A stretch of 64,000 nt of DNA. Origin: Nematostella vectensis (lineage: Eukaryota; Cnidaria; Anthozoa; Actiniaria; Edwardsiidae). Positions 13,201 through 23,800 of this stretch are shown here, piece after piece. Made by a program: the position numbers and the translations under genes. The DNA lies in contig NC_064040.1 of the NCBI RefSeq assembly GCF_932526225.1, forward strand, positions 7,351,181 to 7,415,180, written 5' to 3'. Within the stretch, counting starts at the first letter, position 1; the number at the start of each line of letters is the position of its first letter. Below the pieces are notes generated by a model. That model saw only the letters and a program-made list of their open reading frames with translations. It had not been told where the DNA came from and searched no databases.

Positions 13201-16200
13201 GTTAACATGGTTTATAACATTTATGGGCGACGTGTTCTTACATTTATGGTTGACTGTTTATTACATTTATGGGCGATGTGTTATTACAATAATTATGGTT
13301 GTTATAATATTTATGGGTGCCTGTTATTACATTTATGGTTGTTATAACATTTATGGGTGATACAGACCCACTACAAGGCTAAAAAATAATAAATATATGC
13401 TCTAATAAATCATATATGTATATATATACTAGTTAATACTATTGCTACCCATATTTGCAGCTTTTACAGTAATCTGCATGAAAACCCTACCTTTAACATG
13501 AACACTGAAGTATGAATTGATATAAGATTCGGCATCCTTTAGCCCAATCCTATCAATGCGAACAGTTAGGCGGTGAAATCCTTCTTCATATGGTATCCGT
13601 GGTAACAGAGTGCCACCTTCTCCTACAAAACATTGACAGGATTGCCAAAATTCCCATGCCTGTTAGCGAAGAGGGGGATGGGATCAGGGGGTTACATAAC
13701 ATGACAAGATTGCCAAATCCATTATTGTTAGCAAGAGAGGGTCTGGATGAACCCCCAATTTGACAAGGAAGGTCTACTCAAATAAAGGAAAAGGCAATGT
13801 AGCAGCTCTTGAAGCAAGGAGGAGATACCTTGATTGAAATCCATTTTTTTCTACTATCAAATCAAGTTGTTGTCTTAAATACTCTAGACACACTATGGGT
13901 CTAGGTTAAAATGAAATGGGGTAGAGATAATTAATGTGTCTTATGCGTACCAGCCAACACCACTTCTTCATGGAATGGAGAATCCTCATCGACCGTTGCA
14001 CTAAGGAAATAGAAAGGATTTTGGTTGGCAATTTCTCTTCCTATTACCAGGGACGTTGACTCCCAGAATATTCCTGCTTTCTATACCTGTAGCCAAACCC
14101 TATCCCCAGGGGATACTGTGTTTTTAACCAAAAATAAAATACCACAATATATTCACTTTCCCCAATTTAACAATTCTACAAACAATGCAACTTCACATCA
14201 ACATGAATTGAATAGAAATATATTTCTGGTACATCTTTCATATGCTTAACTAGAATAGAAGAGTGTACTTTCTAGCCTGGTGTAAAATGCTAAATTAAAA
14301 AAAATACCTACACCTTTAAAATACTAAGCAAAGTTTTCAACCCCTAAAAATATAGAAAGAGGATGAAAAATCCAAACTTTTACTTTAATATTTTTGTACA
14401 AGCAATCTCCCAGGACCTCACCTTCTAGTGGGAACTTCAACCCTGACAGGAAAAGGCTCATGCCAGCCAACTATCAAATTTCTTAGCACTGAAATGAATA
14501 CAAAGTATAAAACATCTCCTTTAGAACTAAAGGACCTTTAATGATGGGCTTGAAGTCTCAAGAAAAAATAAACATGCATGGTCTGTTTCAACAGCCATCA
14601 AATCAATTGTGCAGAGGTGCAGAACTTCATTTCTTCACAATCTTGAATTGATAGTCTCCTTTTACAATTCCTTATGATCTACTTTTAATTCTTAGAGCCC
14701 TGCCCTATTGGCTGTTTCCAATGAATCTGTTTTGTTTAGAATAGATACTAAATAATTGGCATGTTTCATGCCAAAATCCTACCTTCTCCAACTTTCTTTA
14801 TATCATCATATGTCATAGGATCCTGACCAGCAGTTGCCTTCAGCAAATCAGAAAATTAAACTATAACCTTTCTCTCAAATAAAATTAGCATAAAAAAAGC
14901 AAGATTGCATTGCTGTTTTTGCACAGGACATAGTGTTATTCAATATGTTATTTTTATTTGTGTCATATATATAGTCATGTCATTGGGTTGATAAGTTTGT
15001 ACTGTAACACATCGCCCAACACAGCTGGCTTTGCACAACTTCAGACTTAAAATCATTGCCAACAATTTGATGTTTTTAAGCATGAAACTACCCCCAAAAA
15101 AATCCCTGACAAATTCCCTGATAATTTACTATTAAGTTTGTCGCAATCAATAAAGTTTTATTGAAACAAGATCATTACCCCTCTTTATGTTCAAAACTAT
15201 TCCCTAAAACTTTTAGATTTCTCTAGTGTAGGTTTTCCCAACCGGGTCACATATTTAAAGGAAACAACATACATTAATACACTGTAAAATCATGGCAATT
15301 TTTTCAGTATCTTTAATAGAATAGTTCTGGATAGGAACAGTCAAGATTTTCTCCAAGGAAACTCAATGTCATGGACATGAAAGGTTCTAAAATAAAGCAG
15401 TTGCACAGTCCTTACACCTGCCGGGTTAAAAAAAACAGAAGATAAAAGTTTGTTTACCTGTGTTTGAAGTAATGTTTTACTCCTCAAGTCTAGACAGAGT
15501 GCTATCTTCAGTATCAGCTTCTGAAATAAAAAATAAAAATGAATACCTACTCTATGGTTAATTAGGAATAACTGGGGAAAATGTGGGGGCAGAAATCTTG
15601 TTTTCAATATTTCAGGTGCCTTGCCCCAAAAACAATAATATAGACTTATTTTAATCAACCGCTGTGAAACTAAATTCCATTGTGTCTATCCCCAAAGGAG
15701 CCATTGCTGTGAAAAAACAGACTTGCAAAATACCAAAGTTCATTTCGCTTTGGATTCTCTTTGACTACACGTTGAATGATACATTTTAGGACTGCCATTA
15801 TTTCTTCAACAGAAAATGGTCCACTTCTGATCCACAATAAAAATGGTACATTGGATTGGTAATGTTGAAAGTGGATTTGCATTTCAAAATTCAACATTTC
15901 TCGACCGTGTTCTAACAGGATTAAAGGGATTAGTCTCTTCTCAGTGCATATTTGTTGTGAGCAAAATGTTTCTCTTATGATACAAGTAATAGTTCAGAGC
16001 TTTTAATAAAATTACTTAGGAAAATGAAAAAAGCATTCTGTGAGCAAATTCCACTTAATCAAAAACATCATAAAAAAATAACGAGCCTTTCCATTATCCT
16101 TATTCATCCTGATTCATGAGTTTTTGAAGGGCGATAAAAATTTTTAGATGCACAGAAGGGAGCCAGCTCCACTCCTCATACTTTAAACATTTTTTGTGTG

Positions 16201-17439
16201 TTAATATGACTCAAGACTATTTATCTAGACAATAATATCTATCATATCAAGTGGCAGTACTTTTTGATCATCTTGGAACATCTTTTCCTGGACAGCAGTG
16301 AACTTATGGAGTTCTTTTGCAACTCTAAAAGATACAAAAAGATATACAATGAAGTATCGAAAACACCTAGGTTCTGTTGTATTCCAGGCAAAAGGGATAA
16401 TAACATTTGATAAATGTGATTAATATTACAGAAACTGTTAATATTATCTCAAAGAAGCTTGTGCCAAGTGTACACATGTGCTGAAGAATTGTTATGTTGG
16501 TGACATGTCATTTGGAACTTGACATTAGAGCACTGTGCTATGGTTAACATTGTTTTTGCTGGGATAATTCTAATGCTTGTTCTAACTTGTAACACTTTAT
16601 TTTAAGAATCACACAATTATGAGGCTGAGTGAATAATCAGCTAGCAGATTAGTAATGCTATGCGCGCGATGCATCTTGGGCCTAGGGCAGAACAAGTTGC
16701 AAAACCTTGGGGGCGGTTTGCAACCAGAGATATAAACACTATACACTGTACATGTTTAAAAAATAGGGCACTAGCTAAATATTGTATAAAAATATTTTTT
16801 AAGCAAAGAAATATCCACGACAACTTGATTAAACCAAGTAGCTGGGAGAGATATCTTTTGTGACTGGACATAAATTATTTATAAAATACTGAATAGATAA
16901 AACGCATTTCAAAAATTTTAGCAAGTTTTTAAAAACTAACATTGGCACATAAAAGATGCTAAAGATGAGAAACATGATATGAAAAAAGCTTATATTTTAT
17001 TTGATTGTTGGATTTCATTGTTTGTTAAAATAATGAACACTCTAAATATGTTTAAGCCTTTGGGTCATCAAAATAAATCTGCCACTTCTCGCTCAACAAT
17101 GTAGAACATCCCAAATATAAGAATAAACTCAGATTATCATATCCACTTATTGGACTGAATTAAAATTTACCCGTTCCCCAGCAGTCCTAAAGCCGAGGAC
17201 AAAGAATCAACAAAGCCCCTTCCTCTCTATAAAAGACGCAAATTATCGAGCCATTAAGCTTATATTGTTTGCGGTGTGCAGCCGGAACACTGACGCGGAG
17301 AGAATAGCCGAGATAGCAAACATGACACAAACCCGTTGTATTCCTCCGCAGCTTCAACCAGCTGACCCCACGAGTCGAAATCGGTCGCCTTTGTAAATGC
17401 TGCATACCACTTGTTGACTGTCCTAGATTTTTCAGTCAT
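4265..17439 (-). CDS. AIDA: AIDA (axin interactor, dorsalization-associated), 10 exons
   Basis: Exons on the minus strand, in order: 17333-17439, 16261-16324, 15458-15520, 14783-14837, 14422-14488, 13951-14000, 13491-13622, 9310-9432, 9100-9217, 4265-4361. They sum to 876 nt (291 aa plus stop); every junction keeps phase and has a GT donor and AG acceptor. The N-terminal helical part contains DFDSWGQLVEA; the C-terminal C2-like domain contains GTLLPRIP, RIGLKDA, QDTPVSNRKE, FFEFKHYKPKK and the tail KPTDF..KKLNLLTSKPLYLHL. All match the known vertebrate protein, about 306 aa in human. AIDA binds Axin and antagonises Axin-mediated JNK signalling in dorsoventral patterning; its C2 domain binds phosphoinositides. 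I chose the ATG at 17439 over an in-frame one at 17571 because it aligns with the known start. Intron 9 (4362-9099) carries the satellite array and intron 7 (9433-13490) a 3-kb element. Confidence 0.95.
4618..8606. repeat. Satellite array, 50-52 bp unit, ~75 copies
   Basis: An uninterrupted array of the unit AAAATGAACCATCTTCTTAA + CCACCAACAAAGGGGTCAAA + CGAATAACAC(AT). The first five copies and some of the last lack the final AT (50 bp); the rest are 52 bp. Variants (CAACGGGG, AAAGGAATC, CAAAAAAGGGG, TTATCCACC) recur in patterned order, for example between 7020 and 7640, which suggests higher-order duplication. It fills most of AIDA intron 9. Stops occur in all frames when read through. Confidence 0.97.
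8647..8695. repeat. Poly-C / (CA)n low-complexity tract
   Basis: Long C runs followed by about ten CA dinucleotides, immediately after the satellite array. Further C runs lie at about 8871-8882 and 8910-8924. Confidence 0.9.
9556..9700. mobile_element. Short TIR element (MITE), degenerate copy
   Basis: Shares with the copy at 9756-9915 the core CTTGGCxGCCAAAAA.TGGGTCATTTCTTATT, GAATCTTCAAAT and TTTTTCCATGAT. Its ends are too degraded to fix exactly. Confidence 0.5.
9756..9915. mobile_element. Short TIR element (MITE), ~160 bp
   Basis: Left end CAGGTGCGTATACAGG and right end CCTGGGTACGCTCCTG are imperfect inverted repeats of a CAGG.GCGTA..CAGG terminus. Flanks CTTGAG and CTTGGG may be a diverged target duplication. 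Same family as 9556-9700 and 38332-38469. Confidence 0.6.
10253..10391. repeat. Extra CATAAATG repeat block outside the 3-kb element
   Basis: Seven or so CCATAAATG units, the same as in the adjoining element's terminal arrays, but lying outside its apparent left end (GCATATATTTATTATT at 10392). Probably a partial tandem duplication or a nested older copy. Confidence 0.6.
10392..13400. mobile_element. Long-TIR element, ~3.0 kb, in AIDA intron 7
   Basis: Outer ends GCATATATTTATTATT..AGCCTTGTAGTGGGTCTGT are inverted at 10392 and 13400. Each arm is nearly 1 kb and has two layers: an outer array of ~20-bp CCATAAATGT(T/A)ATAA units (10428-10675; 13150-13362) and an inner array of ~125-bp units (10690-11310; 12565-13140) carrying TGACGTCA palindromes and GTGCAACGATATGTCA. 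The ~1.2 kb centre has no credible transposase, so the element looks non-autonomous. Superfamily not assigned. Confidence 0.75.
11925..12110. other. GC-rich palindromic segment inside the 3-kb element
   Basis: A sharply GC-rich stretch with nested palindromes (CCGCGGAGCCGCGG, GGCCTACGGCC, GGGGGTTC..TCTCCCCCC) in an AT-rich setting. It may be a separate inserted repeat. Open frames on both strands here follow from base composition and are not believable genes. Confidence 0.5.
16456..16593. repeat. Duplicated segment, CpG-decayed copy (AIDA intron 1)
   Basis: Copy of 2719-2857. Most differences are CpG to TpG/CpA changes: ACGCATGCGCGG became ACACATGTGCTG, and GTTACGTCGGTGACGTG became GTTATGTTGGTGACATG. 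Confidence 0.7.
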
Positions 17440-17815
17440 TTGGACGGGGGACAGGTCATCAAATCGTTCAATTTCTTGATAATCTTCAGCCCTTCCCCTC
17501 TCAACCTCCAACTCAGCCTGCGTGGCCGGGTATAAGACGCAAATGTTTGGTAGTCTGGGAACTAGACTCACGCTGACTTATGTTAATTCGCGCGGGCGCA
17601 TACCATATAAAACTATAAAACTAAAATTTCCGCTAAATTATATCTGTAAATGTAAACGAAAGCATTGGTTGGTAAGAAAAAATAGAAGCGAACAGTTTGA
17701 AACGATAAAAAACTGTATATGTTTTTAATGATGTTCTATAATGTTACCCGGCATGCTATGGGAGCGTGATACACATCCCGTCATGCGTCGCGTGACCCCA
17801 GTCTAGTAAACAAAC
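17440..17815. promoter_or_regulatory. Divergent promoter region, AIDA / PH-domain gene
   Basis: Only 376 bp separate the start codons of AIDA (minus) and the PH gene (plus). The interval has CpG-containing patches (CGCGCGGGCGC; CGTCATGCGTCGCGTGAC), and the plus-strand start lies in ATGGCGGACC, typical of animal housekeeping promoters. No TATA box was assigned. Shared control is inferred from the arrangement. Confidence 0.5.
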
Positions 17816-20800
17816 ATGGCGGACCAAGGTAGTGGTGACGGTAACGAAGGGAGTGAAACTGTCGCAAAACAAGGATGGCTTTTCAAGAGAAGCAAGTTAT
17901 CAAAGAAATGGGATAAACAATGGTGTAGCATAAAGAAGAATCAGTTATTTTACGGTCCCACAACTGAAGTAAGTAAAAAAACATTTACTGAACATTGCTT
18001 GTCTTACCGTCATCTGGTCATTAGCGTATTTAGCTTTTGAAATCTAAGTTACGCTATCAGGCATTTATTGATGATGGGCATGAGTGAGTAGGAAATAGTG
18101 TAAAGGAACCAGAATAATCTGCTAAAAATGTCAACAGAACCAACGTCTGAAATGCTTAGGAATTTTAGCTATAAGTACTACTCTAAGTAAAATTTTGAAG
18201 AAAGTATTTTTTTCAAGGTGAGGCAGTACCATTTAACAATGACTCAATGTATTTTCTCTCTCATCCTCGGGAATCCAGGGCATCAAGGTCACAGACGGGA
18301 AAACAAGGCAAAATAAGGCCATTGGAAGGGGAGGGTGTAGGGGCGGGAGAGAAGAGAAAGGAGCAAGAAAACCCCCTGGGAGTCTGTTTTGTAAAAGCTA
18401 GTTCGAAAACGATTGAGAAATAACAGCCATCTCTTAAACCCCTTCGTTTCCTAATGACGAGCCTGTAACACTCAATTCTGCACCACACGCAGACACAGGA
18501 GCTGTCAAATCAAAATCACGAGCCGCATTACTCAAAACAGTCCTGAACAAAAGGTATATTTACTCGAGTAGTAGGGTTTTGGCGCAGCTGGCGCAACTTT
18601 TTGATCTCCCCAAATTTCATTCCAAAAGTGGCGCAAAAGTCTCCGCACACCTCCGCCAAGCCTCGCGACCTGCGCATGCGCGAGTTTGCTAGAGATCTCT
18701 TGCACGACCAAGCCCACCTGTCAATCACTTTGTCACGTGACGACCACGACCACCTGTCAATCACTTTGTCACGTGACGACCACGCCCACCTGTCAATCAC
18801 TTTGTAAAAAACCTGTCAATCACTTTGTCAAGGACCTGTCAATCACTTTGTCACGTGATAGCCACGCCCACCTGTCAATCATTTTGTAAAAAAACCTGTC
18901 AATCACTTTGTCACGTGATAGCCAAGCCCACCTGTCAATCATTTTGTAAAAAACCTGTCAATCACTTTGTCAAGAACCTGTCAATCATTTTGTAAAAAAC
19001 CTATCAATCACTTTGTCACGTGTCGCACCTAGGGGGAGCTCGAGGGGACTAGTCTCTCAGCTTCACATCTAAAAAAGCTTTTGAAAAGTGGTTTAAAGAC
19101 ATGGCTGGTTTGATAGAAATGGAGAACCTGAAGGTGAAAGATCTGAAAGCCCTCGCCAAGGAGCGGGGTATCCCAAGATATTACTGGATGCGGAGAGACG
19201 AGCTCGTCGGGGCGCTGACCAGCACGTCACCACCACCACCACCCCGACGGGTTCCTTTACCCAAACTTGTCAAAGGGCTGCCACGACCATCCCGCATTAC
19301 CCCGTCCAACACGTCGGAGAGTATTCTCGACGGCCCGATACCTGAGATTAATGTCCCTATTCTAAAACCCTCCCAACCCCCACGGAGTTCCCGCGTCCAA
19401 TCACTCAAGCATTTTGCAAACAGGGCGGCCAACTTGATCAAGAGCGAGTTAGACAAGTTTGCGGATTGGATACTATCTTATGTCCCTGAGCCCATCAAAA
19501 AGACCGTCAAAGAGGCTGCAGATAAACGGGTCGAACGTCTGAAGGAGAGGATTAAGCGTCTACACGAGGAGGTGGAAGATCGCTTCACACCCAAGGAACA
19601 ACAGACGGCGTTGAAGGGGTATCTTAAAACCCACGGAATAGCTGGGCAGAGAGGTTACGACCCCAAGACATTCATCGCCAGAATCAAACCGAAAGTCTTA
19701 GAGCTCATCAGTCAACAAAAAAAGCCTATCAAAGTGAAGTTTATCTTTACTTGCGGGTTTATAAAAGAGGATCCGGCTACAGCTCAGATCGAAGAAGAAC
19801 TGGGATATTTTCATACAGAAAAGCCCGAGATTGTGACAGAGTCGACTGATCTCTCTGATTTGTTCGATACGATGACAAATTATTTACTCGGATTAGTTGA
19901 GCTGTTCCAGAAGCAAGGCTCCGGATGGCAGTTTGACCAAGTGGAATACTTTGACATCAACATAGATCCCTTTGAACCGCTTTCTGGGTCTTCCTATATT
20001 CCGCTGCCGCCGAAACTAGCGTCTAAGAAGGCGATCATCAATGTTAAGAACGAGAATGATCACGAATGTTTCAAGTGGGCAGTAACCTCTGCTGTGTATC
20101 CTAGGGAGAAAGATCCTCAAAGGTTCAGTAAACAAATGATAGAGAACTCTGAGAAATTCGACTGGTCAGGGATAGAGTTCCCCGTCTCACTAAAACAGAT
20201 TGACAAGTTCGAGAAACAGAACCAGTATACGGTTAATGTGTTTGGATACGAAACCAAAATATATCCATTGAGAATCAGTGAGAAGGATCCAGATAATGCA
20301 ATCAACTTACTTCTCATCTCGGATGATGAGACGAATCATTACTGCTGGATAAAGAATATGATGAGATTAGTATCTACTCAAATTGATGAGTTTCATCATA
20401 CTCGTTTTTTATGCTGTAGATGTCTGAACTCGTTTCGGTGCAAACAATCATTAGAAAAACATTCTGAATGCTGCGGCAATCATGAAGCGGTTGGAATAGA
20501 GATGCCTAAGATAGATAAGGATGGAAATCTACCCCACATTAAATTCAAAAACTACAACAGAAAAATGCGTGTCCCCTTTGTTGTCTATGCCGACTTTGAG
20601 AGCTTCACAGAGAATATAGACACTTGCTCCCCAGATGGGAGTAAAAGCTTCACTAAGCAATACCAGAAGCACAAACCGTCTGGTTTCTGCTATCTCATCA
20701 AGTGTTTCGACGGAGATATATCCCCACCCGAGCTTGTACGATACACAGCTGAATCTCCAGACGAAGATATCCCACAGCTTTTCGTAGAGTCTTTGGAGTC

Positions 20801-23800
20801 AGACATTAAGAAAATTTACGATAAGTTCAGGTTCCCTAAGAAGGTGAAAATGACTCCGAAGGACAAAATCGCCTATAACGACGCCACTCACTGTCACATC
20901 TGTGAGGGTGAATTAGGGGGAGACAAGGTTTTGGACCATTGCCACCTCACCGGAAAGTACAGAGGTGCTGCTCACAACGCATGCAACTTAGATCACAAAA
21001 TTCCAAAGTTCTTTCCTGTTATCTTTCACAATCTGTCTGGGTACGACAGCCATCTATTTATCAAGAACCTTGGTACATCGGAAGGTAAAATAAACTGTAT
21101 ACCTAATAACGAGGAAAAGTATATTTCTTTCACAAAACAGATTGTAGTCGACAGTTTCACGAACAAGGAGGGCAACAAGATTGATGTTAAACGTGATATC
21201 AGATTTATCGACAGTTTCAGGTTTATGTCGGCCAGTCTCGACAGTCTAGTGGGTAATATGTCAAGGGAGTGCTTCAAAAACCTGGCGGAGTACTATGAGG
21301 GGGAGGAGCTCCAGCTGTTGTTGAGGAAGGGTGTTTTCCCTTACGACTGGTTCGACGGCTTTAGCAAGCTCGACGCAACACAGCTCCCACAGAGAGAGGC
21401 GTTCCACTCCAAACTCAACGACACCGACATATCGGAGGAGGATCACCTGCACGCGCGGAGAGTGTGGGAGGCCTTTGGGATGGGGACCATGAGGGATTAC
21501 CACAATCTGTACCTAGAGTCGGATGTGTTGCTTTTAGCTGACGTTTTCGAGAACTTTAGGGACGTTTGTCTCAAGAATTACGGTCTGGACCCCGCTTGGT
21601 ACTACACAGCGCCAGGGTTGGCTTGGGATGCAGCGTTGAAGACCACCAAGGTGAGGCTAGAGCTTCTAACGGACTATGACATGTTGCTCATGATTGAGAA
21701 GGGCATCCGTGGGGGTGTCTCCATGATAAGCAACAGACATGGGGAGGCAAATAACCCTTACATGAAGGAGTATGACCCTGACCTACCCACAAAATATATC
21801 ACCTACCTTGATGCTAACAATTTGTATGGCTGGGCGATGAGCAACCCTTTACCGACTCACGGTTTCAGGTGGATGGGTGACCAAGAGCTGTCAGGTTGGA
21901 GAGACCGCCCATGCATTCTGGAGGTTGACTTGGAGTACCCTCACCACCTACATGACTTACACAACGATTACCCACTAGCCCCGGAATCTATCGGGCTAGG
22001 CAATGTGGACAAGTTGGTCCCCAACCTTAACGACAAGACGAAGTACGTTATCCACCATGAGACTCTGAGACTTTATGTGAGTTTTGGGCTAAAAGTCACC
22101 AAGATTCACAGGGGTGTCACTTTTGAGGAGTCTGCTTGGCTGGAGCCCTACATTGACTTGAACACCGATCTGAGAGCCAAGGCGACAAACGATTTTGAGA
22201 AAGATTTTTTCAAGTTAATGAACAACTCCGTCTTTGGTAAGACTATGGAGAACATTAGGAACAGGGTGGACATTCGGTTGGTGACGGACGAGAAGCAGGC
22301 CAAGAAGCTCATATCAAAGCCGAACTATCAACACCGCACCATCTTTTGCGAGAATCTAGCCGCCATCCACATGAAGAAGACAAAGCTGATCTTCAACAAG
22401 CCTGTCTACTTGGGCATGTCCATTCTGGACCTGAGTAAGACGCTCATGTACGATTTCCACTACAACTTCGTCAAGCCTAAGTACGGTGAGGATGCAAAGC
22501 TCTTATTCACTGATACTGACAGCCTGATGTATGAGATCGAGACGAAAGACTTTTACGAGGACATCAGCGGGGATGTGAGGTCCATGTTCGACACCAGCAA
22601 CTTTCCGAAGGGTCACCCATCTGGTATTGAGGTGGGTGTGAACAAGAAAGTCATCGGAATGTTTAAAGATGAGGCTGGGGGCCAACAAATCACAGAATTT
22701 GTAGGACTGAGGGCCAAACTTTACTCGTACAAGATGGATGAAGGTGAAGAAGAAAAGAAATGCAAGGGCGTCAAGAGAGCAGTCGTCAAGAAGAGCATCG
22801 GTTTCGATGACTACAAGGATTGCTTATTTGGTAAGAAACCTCAGATGAGACTTATGAATGTCATCAGAAGTCATAAGCATGATGTTTACACTGAAACGGT
22901 GAACAAGGTCGCTCTATCTCATGAGGATGATAAACGGGTCATCTGTGATGATGGTATTCACACCTTCGCTCACGGTCATTTCAGAACGCTATTAGGTGGT
23001 GGCTCAGTATCTTCAGGGACGACTTGAAGTTCTTCCCTAACGAACGACCTCCTTGGAGCGCCTTCGGAGAGGTAGTACAACACAGGCTGTCCAACTGAAA
23101 CAACACTGCGTGATAGATCAAACACTTTTAAACTCCAAATAGGGTCTGTGGCTCGTCTGCGTTCACCTCCTTCCTCTTCTCCAGGAGCTAATAGATATCT
23201 AACTCTAACCCCTGGTGGTAGTCTAACTTCGTCAAGTCCAACAGGCCGCTTATACGTTGGAGGATCAATATCAACCTCTTTCAAACCAATAGATTTTACA
23301 GGCTCTTTGCCAGTAATTCTTATGGGTTGACTATTCAGAGTCTTCAAAACATCTGGCAATCGTTTCACCCAAACTCTGGACCGATCATCGCTAATCATTT
23401 CTTGAGCATACTGATGAGAAAACAACCTCTCCGCCAGTGTTCTATTGGCGCGTTCGACAAAAGCCTGTGCGCGATGGTTCCCAGCTTCGCTTCGCTGGAT
23501 GGTAACCCCCTTCTTTTTCATAATCTTCGTTACCTCTCCCCTAAATTCTGTCCCCGGATCGACAATCACCGTATGAGGCCATTTAAGTTTTCTGGAGTAT
23601 ATCTTTTCAAACCCTTTAGCAATTCCACTCGAATCCTTGGTAGTCAGTGCTTCTGCATCTTTATATCTCGAGGCAATATCAATCACGACCAACGCGTAAC
23701 GGTAGGTTTTTCTGCCTACGTTATCGTGGGGCATAAACAACAGATCGGCTTGGTGAATCTGATTAGGTTTATTCACAGTCCAATGCGGTCTGGGGACATA

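Noticed and set aside
18561-18566. 6-bp target duplication TACTCG
   Set aside because: It requires unequal terminal bases in the two TIRs; the 5-bp ACTCG reading keeps the TIR ends identical.
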